Source: Chitinimonas koreensis
GTDB lineage: Bacteria; Pseudomonadota; Gammaproteobacteria; Burkholderiales; Chitinimonadaceae
NCBI RefSeq assembly: GCF_014353015.1
Contig: NZ_CP060704.1
Coordinates: 4,737,001-4,801,000, forward strand
Length of the DNA stretch: 64,000 nt
Direction: 5' to 3'
The notes under the pieces were generated by a model. The model made no database searches. It was not told where the DNA came from and saw only the letters and a list, made by a program, of their open reading frames with translations. Positions 49,447 to 57,508 of the stretch are shown one piece after another (the first letter of the stretch is position 1; each line of letters begins with the position of its first letter). Position numbers and translations under genes: made by a program.

Positions 49447-50220
49447 ATGACCCAGACCCAACCGCTCGCCCTGATCGCCGACGACGAACCCCACCTGGCC
49501 GACTACCTGCAGGCGCGGCTGGCCGAGCTGTGGCCCGAGCTGCGCATCGCCGCGGTGGCGCGCAACGGGCTGGAGGCGGTGGCGGCGCTGAAGGAGCACG
49601 AGCCCGACGTGGCTTTCCTCGACATCAAGATGCCGGGACTGTCGGGCCTCGAGGTGGCGCGCCAGGCCGACGGCTGCCACTGCGTGTTCGTCACCGCCTA
49701 CGACCAGTACGCGGTCGAGGCCTTCGAGCGCGACGCCATCGACTACCTGCTCAAGCCCTACAGCGACGAGCGGCTGGCGCGCGCGGTGGAGAAACTGCGC
49801 GACCGGCTGGCCAGCCAGCGGCCGGCCGACAACCGCAACCTGCTCGAAACGCTGCGCAGCGCGCTCGGCGGCCTGCCGATCGGCATGCTGCCGCAGCGGC
49901 TGAGCTGGATCCGCGCCGGCCAGGGCAACGACGTGAAGCTGATCGCGGTCGACGACGTCTGCTATTTCCATGCCGCCGACAAATACACCACGGTGGTCAC
50001 GCGCGAAGGCGAATACCTGATCCGCACCTCGCTCAAAGAGCTGCTCGAGCAGCTCGATCCCGACCAGTTCTGGCAAGTGCACCGCGCCACGCTGGTCAAC
50101 GTGCGCGACATCGCCGAGGCCAACCGCGACTTCGCCGGCCGGGTGACGCTGTGCCTGCGCTCGCGGCCGGAGAAGATCGCGGTCAGCCGCGCTTACGCGC
50201 ATTTGTTCAAGCAGATGTAA
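49447..50220 (+). CDS. LytTR-family response regulator
   Basis: A 257-residue regulator. Receiver domain (1-120) with acidic pocket D12-D13, phosphoacceptor Asp59 in AFLDIKMPG, Thr in FVTAYDQYAVEAF and Lys in YLLKPYSDE. C-terminal LytTR DNA-binding domain (about 155-257) shows FHAADKYTTVVTREGEYLIRTSLKELLEQLD, FWQVHRATLVNV and ISR-like VSRAYAHLFK. LytTR regulators bind pairs of imperfect 9-bp repeats upstream of targets, often envelope or secretion genes; targets here are unknown. It pairs with the kinase gene just before it. Confidence 0.93.
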   Translation: MTQTQPLALIADDEPHLADYLQARLAELWPELRIAAVARNGLEAVAALKEHEPDVAFLDIKMPGLSGLEVARQADGCHCVFVTAYDQYAVEAFERDAIDYLLKPYSDERLARAVEKLRDRLASQRPADNRNLLETLRSALGGLPIGMLPQRLSWIRAGQGNDVKLIAVDDVCYFHAADKYTTVVTREGEYLIRTSLKELLEQLDPDQFWQVHRATLVNVRDIAEANRDFAGRVTLCLRSRPEKIAVSRAYAHLFKQM

Positions 50221-50240
50221 GGACTAAGGACGGCAAATCT

Positions 50241-50332
50241 CACCGCGGAGGATGCGGAGGACGCGGAGGGCGCAGAGGAATGCACAGGGAGGAAGCGGAC
50301 GCATGGATCGGACCTCTGCGTCCTCCGCGGTG
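50241..50332. repeat. inverted repeat between convergent genes
   Basis: CACCGCGGAGGATGCGGAGG (from 50241) faces CCTCTGCGTCCTCCGCGGTG (50313-50332), forming an imperfect stem. Units of GAGGACGCGGAGG also occur near 57137. It lies between the 3' ends of the LytTR and acyltransferase genes and may terminate both. Confidence 0.65.
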
Positions 50333-50383
50333 AAGGCTTTTGGCCATGCATCCTAGGCCACGCACGGCCGCCGCCCGGCGCGC

Positions 50384-51288
50384 TCAGCCCGCTGCGTACT
50401 GCCGGCGCAGGTTCTCCAGCGTGCGGTCCTTCTCTTCCCACAGTCCGTGCACCCAGGCCTGCACGCGGGCGCGGAAGGCCGGGTCGCCGCCGTAGTCGCC
50501 CTGGATGAATTCGCGCGGGATCGGCAGCTCGTTCACCAGCACCACCACCTGGCGGATCTTGCCCGACATCAGGTCCCACAGCGTCGGCGTGCCCTGCGGA
50601 TAGAAGATGGTGACGTCGAGCAGCGACTGGAATTTCTCGCCCATCGCGTTCAGCGCCAGCGCGATGCCGCCGGCCTTGGGCCGCAGCAGGTGCTGGAACG
50701 GCGAACCCTGCTGCTGGTGCTTGTGCGGCGTGAAGCGCGTGCCTTCGAGGAAATTCATCACCGAGGTCGGCACCAGGCTGAACTTCTCGCAGGCCCGGCG
50801 CGTGGTCTGCTGGTCCTCGCCGCGCTTTTCCGGATGCTTCTTCAGGTAGGCCTCGCTGTGCCGCTTCATGAACGGGAAGTCGAGCGCCCACCAGCAGATG
50901 CCGATCAGCGGCACGTAGATCAGCTCGCGCTTGAGGAAGAACTTGAGCATCGGGATGCGGCGGTTGAACACCTTCTGCAGCACGAAGATGTCGACCCAGC
51001 TGCGGTGGTTCGACTCGACCAGGTACCAGCCGCCGTAGCGCAGCGGGTCGAGTCCCTCCACCCGCCATTGCACCCGCTGCGCCAACGCGATCCAGACGCC
51101 GTTGTTGCCGATCCAGCGCTCGGCGATCGCGTTGAGCACGTGGTCGACCGGCCGGCGCACCGCGTGCAGCGGCAGCAGCAGCTTGATCACGGCGAAGGCC
51201 AGCAGGATCGTGCCGAGCACCACCGTGTTCAGCGCCAGCAGCAGCGTGGACAGGAGGCCGCGCAAGGGGCGGGCAGGAAACTCAGCAT
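50384..51288 (-). CDS. lysophospholipid acyltransferase (PlsC/YihG-like), N-terminal frameshift
   Basis: An inner-membrane acyltransferase of about 301 residues when repaired. Motifs are NHRSWVD (catalytic H-x4-D), NFLEGTRF (E-G-T-R), and the YihG-like KHPEKRGEDQQTTRRACEKF segment. A membrane helix near residues 15-38 is VVLGTILLAFAVIKLLL. The first residues MLSFLPAP (ATG at 51288) are in another frame; adding one G to the run at 51266-51269 continues them as LRGLLSTLLLALN, the usual YihG-type N-terminus. Without that the frame extends back to 51394 with unlikely sequence. It modifies lysophospholipids; the exact acceptor is unproven. Confidence 0.85.
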
Positions 51289-51416
51289 GGCGGTCGGACC
51301 TTCGGCAGCGGAAAGGCCGCCATTGTACCCAATCAACCGCTCGGTCCGTCGCCGGGCGGCGACGGGCGCAAGGCCGAATCCAAAGGGAATCCAATCGGGA
51401 TCCGGCCGGGATCCGC

Positions 51417-51947
51417 TCAGGACTCGCGATGGGCGCGCATCAGCCGCACGTAGTGCTGGGCCGAGTAGGCGAAGTGGGCCAGCTCCTCGGGGCTCAGCGG
51501 CCGCACTTCCTTGACCGGCCGGCCGAGGTAGAGCCAACCCGACTTGAGCACCTTGCCCGGCGGCACCAAGGAACCGGCGCCGACCATCACCCGCGGCTCG
51601 AGCACCGCGCGGTCGAGCACGATGGTACCGATGCCGATCAGGCATTCGTCGCCGATGGTGCAGCCGTGCAGGGTGACCTGGTGGCCGATGGTCACGCGCT
51701 CGCCGATGATCAGCGGCGCGCCTTCGGGGTCGCTGTCGCGCTTGTGGGTGACGTGCAGGCAGGCCAGGTCCTGCACGTTGGAATCGTTGCCGATCCGCAC
51801 GTGGTTGACGTCGCCGCGCACGATGGCGCCAGGCCAGATCGAGGCGTTCTCGCCGAGGACCACGTCGCCCACCACCACCGCGGCGGGATCGATCCAGGCG
51901 GATTCGGGAACGGTGGGATGGATGCCTTTGAACGGACGGGTGGCCAT
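51417..51947 (-). CDS. gamma-class carbonic anhydrase-like protein (YrdA family)
   Basis: A 176-residue left-handed beta-helix protein built of hexapeptide repeats (ENASIWPGAIVRGDVNHVRIG, IGERVTIGHQVTLHGCTIG). The metal-binding histidines are visible in HVTHKRD and GHQVTLHG. YrdA/CaiE-type members bind zinc and form trimers; carbonic anhydrase activity is proven for few of them. The ATG at 51947 has a GGAG-like site. It precedes the acyltransferase gene in the same direction by about 130 bases. Confidence 0.88.
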   Translation of the reverse strand: MATRPFKGIHPTVPESAWIDPAAVVVGDVVLGENASIWPGAIVRGDVNHVRIGNDSNVQDLACLHVTHKRDSDPEGAPLIIGERVTIGHQVTLHGCTIGDECLIGIGTIVLDRAVLEPRVMVGAGSLVPPGKVLKSGWLYLGRPVKEVRPLSPEELAHFAYSAQHYVRLMRAHRES

Positions 51948-52044
51948 GGCGGAGCTTTCTGCGGTGGATGGGGTGGAGACGATGCCTGAGTGCAGGAGTC
52001 TTTTGGCGCCGCGGCACGCTGTCAACCACGGCCGGCGCGCACAA

Positions 52045-52076
52045 GAAAAAATCGGGTGCGGCAAGCCGCACCCGAT
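52045..52076 (-). terminator. strong terminator after the TonB receptor gene
   Basis: A 12-bp perfect stem ATCGGGTGCGGC-AA-GCCGCACCCGAT; on the minus strand it continues into TTTTTT (52046-52051). It lies 26 bases beyond the receptor stop. Confidence 0.92.
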
Positions 52077-52102
52077 CAATGGCGATCCGTGAACGGGATC
52101 GA

Positions 52103-54733
52103 TCAGAACTTGTAGTTGGCCGTGGCGCGCACGTAGCGGCCGCGCAGGTCGTACAAGGTGAAGTTGGTGCCCAGGCCGTAGCGCGAGGCGTAGTAGGCGT
52201 CGAACGGTGGCGTGCGGTCGAACAGGTTCTGCACCGACAGCGAGGCGCCCAGCTGCTTGCTGAAGTTGTAGCTGGCGTACCAGTCGAGCGTGGTGAAGCT
52301 GTTCACGTGCTCCTGGCCGACCGCCTGTTCCTGCTTGTAGCCGGCGGTGTGGTTGGCCTTGAGCTTGGTGGTCCAGTCGCCCTTCTCCAGCGTCAGGCTC
52401 GCGCTGCCCTTGTAGCGCGGATAAGTACCGCCCGACACGCCGCGGCCGACGTAGTCCTCGACCTCGGCGCCGGCTGCCGGCGGCGTCTTGTACGACAGCA
52501 GGTAGTTGGCGTCGAAGTCGACGCTGAAGCGGCCGTAGGCGGTCGGCGCGAAGCGCAGGTTGGCGGTCAGGTCCAGACCCTTGGTCTCGACGAAGGACAG
52601 GTTGCGGTAGGAGGTCACCACGTACAGCAGGTTGCCGGTCGCCGCGTCGCGCACCACCGAGTTGCGGTACTGCGCTTCGTTCTCGTGGTCGGCGACGTAC
52701 TGGGTGTCGTCCGAGGTCACCAGCTTGCGCTGGCGGATCTTGTAGAAGTCCAGCGAGGTATTGAAGCTGTTGCTGGGCTCGAACACCACGCCCAGGGTGT
52801 AGCTCTTGGAACGCTCGGCTTCCAGCGACGGGTTGCTGGCGATGATGCCGGCGACCGATACCGTCTGGCCGCGCAGCGCCGGGTTCGGGTGGTTGCGGTC
52901 GATCAGGTTGACGAAGAAGGTCGAGTTGGACTCGGCGTTCTCGGCCAGCGTCGGAGCGCGGAAGCCCTCGCTGTAGGAGCTGCGGAACATCACCTGCCGG
53001 GTCGGCGTCCACTTGGCGCCGATCTTGGGCGAGAAGGCCGAGCCGAAGTCGCTGTAGCGATCCTGGCGGCCGGCCAGGGTGAACTCGAGCGACTTGAGCA
53101 CCGGCATGTTCAGCTCGACGAAGGCGGCGGTCACGTCGCGCGAACCCTGGGTGCGCGTCGCGCCCTGGCCCAGCACCAGACCCTTGGCCAACGCGTCGTC
53201 GGGACGGTCGTCCATCTCTTCGCGGCGCCAGTCGAGGCCGGTGGCGATGCCTACCTTGCCGCCGGGCAGGTCGAACAGCTCGCCGCTGAGCTCGAAGTCG
53301 GCGAAGTCGACGGTCGAGGTCGACTCGCGGTTCAGGTTCAGCCGCAGGCTGTCGGCCACGGCCTTGCTGTTCTGCGGGTTGAGGAAGCTGTAGGAGCCGT
53401 TCTTGATGACCTCGGCCAGCCGCACGCCGTTGATGCGGTTGAACTGGACGTTCTTGGCCTTGTTCTCGGAGCGGCCGCCGGCCACGTCCCATTCCCAGCC
53501 GCCGAACTCGCCCTTGAGGCCGCCCAGCACGCGGTAGCTGTCGCTGTCGATCTTGGCGCTGCGCGGGCCGACGTCGATGAAGGCGTAGGCGAAGCGCGAC
53601 GGCGTGGCGAACGGGTTGGCCGCGTTGCCGACCGGCAGCTTGTTGTCGTCGAGCGACAGGCCGCCGGTGACCGGGTTGTAGCGGGTGCCGATGCCGGTGT
53701 TGGAGACGGCGGCCGGCGAGAAGGTCTGCTCGGTCTCGGTGTGCGACAGCAGCACTTCGCCGTAGGCCTGCAGGTTGCCGAAGTTGGCCGCGCCGCGGAC
53801 GAAGCCGTTGACGCGCTCGGTGCCGGGCATCAGCTCGGTGTACGGCGCCAGGTTGAAGGCGCATACGTCACCGGTCAGGTTGGTGCCGGTGTACGGGTTG
53901 CTGAAGTTCGAGGCCGGCATCTTCACCGTGCCGTTCGGGCAGGTGGCGAAGGCCTGACGGCTGGTCGCGGCCACGCGGTAGGTGCCGCCCGAGGCCGACC
54001 AGCCGAACAGGCCGCCCGGATAGGCGCGGAAATCCTGGTCCTTGGTGAAGTCGCGCTCGGTGGCCTTGAGGCTGTCGCGCTTGAAATAGTCGAACGAAGC
54101 CAGCACGTTGAAGCGGTCTTCGTCGAGGTTGCCGATGCCGCCGGTGGCGGTCACGCGGTATTCGTTGAGGCCGCCCTCGGTCGAGGTGCCGGCGCTGGCC
54201 GAGGCTTCGAGGCCGGTGAAGTCCTTGCGCAGGATGATGTTGACCACGCCGGCGATGGCGTCGGAGCCGTACACCGCCGAGGCGCCGTCCTTGAGGATCT
54301 CGACGCGCTGGATGGCCGAGGCCGGGATGCTGTTCAGGTCGAAGAAGGCGTCGGACAGGTTCTGCGCGAAGCCGTAGTTGGCGACGCGGCGGCCGTTCAG
54401 CAACACCAGCGTCGACTTCTGGCCCAGGCCGCGCAGCGACAGGCCGGACGCGCCCGGCGCGAAGGAATTGGAGAAGGTTTCGTTGTAGCTGTTGGCATTG
54501 TTGGCGCTGACCGAGCGCAGCACTTCGGCCACCGTGGCCTTGCCGCTCTGTTCGATCTCCTTGCGCGTCACCACGGTGATCGGCGACGGCGTTTCGGACG
54601 AAATGCGCTTGATGCGGGAGCCGGTTACTTCAATTTTATCGACCTTGTCGCCCTCGGCGGCAAAGACGGAAGTGGCTGCACCCATGACACCCACGGTAGC
54701 GAGCGCCAGAGCGAGACGATTCATTTTCATCAT
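52103..54733 (-). CDS. TonB-dependent outer-membrane receptor
   Basis: An 876-residue receptor. Signal peptide about 1-25 (ending VFA), then a TonB-box-like stretch and plug domain (about 35-160) with IEVTGSRIKRISSETPSPITVV, GLSLRGLGQKSTLVLLNGRRV and VEILKDGASAVYGSDAIAGVVNI. The 22-strand barrel ends in Phe (...RATANYKF). Receptors of this style (GSRIxR..., named for import of peptides, carbohydrates or colicin-type substrates) take up large or scarce nutrients using TonB energy. Start at 54733 with GAGGAG 9 bases upstream. The operator-like palindrome at 54824-54839 and the divergent oligopeptidase gene suggest peptide uptake (inference). Confidence 0.93.
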   Translation of the reverse strand: MMKMNRLALALATVGVMGAATSVFAAEGDKVDKIEVTGSRIKRISSETPSPITVVTRKEIEQSGKATVAEVLRSVSANNANSYNETFSNSFAPGASGLSLRGLGQKSTLVLLNGRRVANYGFAQNLSDAFFDLNSIPASAIQRVEILKDGASAVYGSDAIAGVVNIILRKDFTGLEASASAGTSTEGGLNEYRVTATGGIGNLDEDRFNVLASFDYFKRDSLKATERDFTKDQDFRAYPGGLFGWSASGGTYRVAATSRQAFATCPNGTVKMPASNFSNPYTGTNLTGDVCAFNLAPYTELMPGTERVNGFVRGAANFGNLQAYGEVLLSHTETEQTFSPAAVSNTGIGTRYNPVTGGLSLDDNKLPVGNAANPFATPSRFAYAFIDVGPRSAKIDSDSYRVLGGLKGEFGGWEWDVAGGRSENKAKNVQFNRINGVRLAEVIKNGSYSFLNPQNSKAVADSLRLNLNRESTSTVDFADFELSGELFDLPGGKVGIATGLDWRREEMDDRPDDALAKGLVLGQGATRTQGSRDVTAAFVELNMPVLKSLEFTLAGRQDRYSDFGSAFSPKIGAKWTPTRQVMFRSSYSEGFRAPTLAENAESNSTFFVNLIDRNHPNPALRGQTVSVAGIIASNPSLEAERSKSYTLGVVFEPSNSFNTSLDFYKIRQRKLVTSDDTQYVADHENEAQYRNSVVRDAATGNLLYVVTSYRNLSFVETKGLDLTANLRFAPTAYGRFSVDFDANYLLSYKTPPAAGAEVEDYVGRGVSGGTYPRYKGSASLTLEKGDWTTKLKANHTAGYKQEQAVGQEHVNSFTTLDWYASYNFSKQLGASLSVQNLFDRTPPFDAYYASRYGLGTNFTLYDLRGRYVRATANYKF

Positions 54734-55055
54734 GCTTTCAAACTCCTCGGAGGTTATCGCGCGTAGTCCGCCAAACCAGCCTGCATGCGCCACGTAGGCG
54801 AAGTTGCCGTTTCGGCGCAAAACCATACCGGTTAGTATGTGTTCTCTGTCTCGCGCGGACCGTAGTCTCTTCCAAGCGCCTGCGCTACTGCAACATATAC
54901 CTACATTTATATTTCTGGATGTATCCTGAGCACGAAATATTCTATTTAGTCAACATGACTATCAAAAACATTGATTACGCGATCCGCCCCGCACGGAACC
55001 CGGCCGGGCGATCATCGACTCATCCCCATCCCCGCCTTCTGCAGGAGCCCAGAAC
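54734..55055. other. divergent promoter region, receptor / oligopeptidase
   Basis: Contains the operator at 54824 and an AT-rich stretch near 54897-54965 (ACATATACCTACATTTATATT) that is unusual for this GC-rich sequence and may hold the promoter of the oligopeptidase gene. No gene seen. Confidence 0.5.
54824..54839. promoter_or_regulatory. candidate repressor operator upstream of TonB receptor gene
   Basis: CATACCGGTTAGTATG, reverse complement CATACTAACCGGTATG, lies 91-106 bases before the receptor start. It has the same half-sites as the palindrome at 9515-9530 before the S9 peptidase gene. It is also about 220 bases from the divergent oligopeptidase gene and might affect both. Confidence 0.6.
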
Positions 55056-57094
55056 ATGACCAATCCGCTGCTCGATTTCTCCGCCCTGCCCCATTTCGAC
55101 CAGGTCCGCCCGAGCACGTCGCGCCGGCGATCGACCGGCTGCTGGACGAGGCGCGTGCCGCCATGCGCGCGGCCGAGACCGTCGCGCCGGTCGACTGGGA
55201 CCACTTCGTCACGCCGTTCGACGACGCCAGCGAACGCCTGTCGCGCGCCTGGAACCAGGTCGCCCACCTCAACGCGGTGGTCAACACGCCGGCGCTGCGC
55301 GAGGCCTACAACGCCGCGCTGCCCAAGCTCAGCCAGTTCGGCGCCGAGGTATCGCAGAACCTGGCGCTGTACCGGCAGTACAAGCGGCTCGCCGAACGGC
55401 TCGCCGAATCGGGCGACGACGCCGGCTATCCGCCGGCGCGGCGCAAGATCGTCGAGAACGCGCTGCGCGACTTCCGCCTCGGCGGCGCCGAACTGCCCGA
55501 GGCCGACAAGGCGCGCTTCGCCGCGATCAAGGAGGAGCTGGCGCAACTGGCCGCGCGCTTCGAGCAGAACCTGCTCGACGCCACCGACGCCTACGCCCAC
55601 TACGTCGAGGACGAGGCCGAGCTGGCCGGCCTGCCCGACGACGTCAAGGCGCAGTGCCGCGCCGCGGCCGAGAAGGACGGCCGCGCCGGCTACAAGCTGA
55701 CGCTGCACATGCCGGTCTACCTGCCGGTGCAGAACTACTGCGACAACCGCGCGCTGCGCGAGACGCTGTACCGCGCCTACGCTACCCGCGCCTCCGAGCT
55801 CGGCGTGGCCGAATTCGACAACAGCGAGGCGATCGGCCGCATCCTGGCGTTGCGCGCCGAGATGGCCGGTCTCTTGGGCTTCGCCAACTACGCCGAGTAT
55901 TCGGTCGCCACCAAGATGGCCGACACGCCCGACGAGGTGCTCGGCTTCCTGCGCGACCTGGCGCGGCGCGCGCGCATCCATGCGCGGCAGGACCGCGACG
56001 AGCTCGAAGCGTTCGCCGCGCGCGAACTCGGCCTCGACACGCTCGAATCGTGGGACCTGGGCTACGTCAGCGAAAAGCTCAAGGAGGCGCGCTACAGCTT
56101 CTCCGAGCAGGAGGTGAAGCAGTACTTCACCGAGCCGCGCGTGCTGGCCGGCCTGTTCGATGTGATCCACGCGCTGTACGGCCTGCGCGCCGAGCCCGAC
56201 CAGGCGCCGGTCTGGCACGAGGACGTGCGCTTCTACCGCCTGGTCGACGGCGAGGGCCGGCTGGTCGGCCAGTTCTACCTCGACCTGTATGCGCGCGAAG
56301 GCAAGCGCGGCGGCGCCTGGATGGACGACTGCCGCAACCGCCGCGAGCTGGCCGACGGCCGGGTGCAGACGCCGATCACCTACCTGACCTGCAACTTCGG
56401 CCGCGGCCACGGCGGCAAGCCGGCCACCTTCAGCCACGACGAGGTGATCACGCTGTTCCACGAGATGGGCCACGGCCTGCACCAGTTGCTGACCGAGGTC
56501 GGCGAACTCGGCGTGGCCGGCATCAACGGCGTGGAATGGGACGCGGTCGAGCTGCCGAGCCAGTTCATGGAGAACTTCTGCTGGGAATGGCCGCGGGTCG
56601 AGGCGATGACCGCCCACGTCGACAGCGGCGAGCCGCTGCCGCGCGCGCTGTTCGACAAGATGCTGGCGGCCAAGAACTACCAGGCCGGCATGATCACGGT
56701 GCGCCAGCTCGAATTCGGCCTGTTCGACATGGAGCTGCACAGCCGCTTCGACGCCGGCGGAGAGACGGTGCTGCAGCTGCTCGAACGCATCCGCGACGAG
56801 GTGGCGGTCAACCGGCCGCCGGCCTGGAACCGCTTCCCCAACGCCTTCTCGCACGTGTTCGCCGGCGGCTACGCGGCCGGCTACTACAGCTACAAGTGGG
56901 CCGAGGTGCTGAGCGCCGACGCCTACGCGGCGTTCGAGGAGGCGCCGGCCGATTTCGCCGAGACCGGCGCGCGCTTCCGCCGCGAGGTGCTGGCGGTCGG
57001 CGGCAGCCGGCCGGCGATGGACAGCTTCAAGGCCTTCCGCGGCCGCGCGCCGAGCATCGACGCGCTGCTGCGGCATAGCGGGATGGCGGGCTGA
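55056..57094 (+). CDS. prlC: oligopeptidase A (M3 metallopeptidase), one-base frameshift near start
   Basis: A cytoplasmic zinc peptidase of about 679 residues that degrades short peptides and cleaved signal peptides. The standard N-terminus MTNPLLDFSALPHFDQVRP begins at 55056, but the frame then shifts; adding one C to the CCC at 55109-55111 continues it as EHVAPAIDRLLDEA, and the rest is intact. The zinc site HEMGH (about residue 469) is in FHEMGHGLHQLL, with the downstream Glu in the VEAMTAHVD/QFMENFCWEW region. It diverges from the TonB receptor gene. A frame from 54971 also covers the body but lacks the family's N-terminus. Confidence 0.9.
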
Positions 57095-57204
57095 AGGTCT
57101 GGCCGGCGGAATGGCAAATTGAACGACTGACCGCTGAGGACGCCGAGGACGCGGAGGCAAGGCCACTGCGTTCCGGTGCCCACAGGCGGCTGGCCTGGCA
57201 CCCT

Positions 57205-57273
57205 GTAGGAGCGGCTTCAGCCGCGAATCGGTGCGGTGCCACTGCCGCCATTCGCGGCTGAAGCCGCTCCTAC
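57205..57273. repeat. REP-like inverted repeat, family E copy 4
   Basis: GTAGGAGCGGCTTCAGCCGC and its exact complement ending CCGCTCCTAC, with about 21 bases between the arms. Confidence 0.9.
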
Positions 57274-57289
57274 CCAGTAGAAGGGCATG

Positions 57290-57317
57290 AAAAAACCCGG
57301 CCGAGGCCGGGTTTTTT
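57290..57317 (+). terminator. strong terminator downstream of oligopeptidase A
   Basis: AAAAAACCCGGCC-GA-GGCCGGGTTTTTT. It can work in both directions but precedes the family G element that separates it from the autotransporter gene. Confidence 0.9.
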
Positions 57318-57360
57318 CATGTGCTGCCGTGCTGGATACAACTGTCGCTTCCATGAAAAA

Positions 57361-57461
57361 CGAACGAGCGGCGGCGAGGGCGGGGGGAGTCGGGTTGAAT
57401 CAGGGAGCGCCGCTCCCCGAACCTGCTCCGCCCTCGAACGCCCGGCTTGGCCGGGCGCCGC
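57361..57461 (-). repeat. composite intergenic repeat, family G copy 3
   Basis: On the minus strand: GCGCCCGGC-CAA-GCCGGGCGT hairpin, then CCCTGATTCAACCCGACTCC, then the CCGCCCTCGCCGCCGCTCGTTCG block. It lies at the 3' side of the autotransporter gene. Confidence 0.7.
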
Positions 57462-57508
57462 TCTGAACATCCGCCATTCACCGACGCCGATCAGCCCATC
57501 AAGGCGCG

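Larger units (their letters stand above)
57095..57508. other. convergent intergenic region made of repeats and a terminator
   Basis: In order: a GAGGACGCGGAGG-type unit near 57137, a family E element, a strong terminator and a family G element. No gene is supported. Confidence 0.7.

Noticed and set aside
51968..54766. 932-codon open frame opposite the TonB receptor gene
   Set aside because: Antisense shadow of a long GC-rich gene; the receptor on the other strand has signal peptide, plug and barrel.
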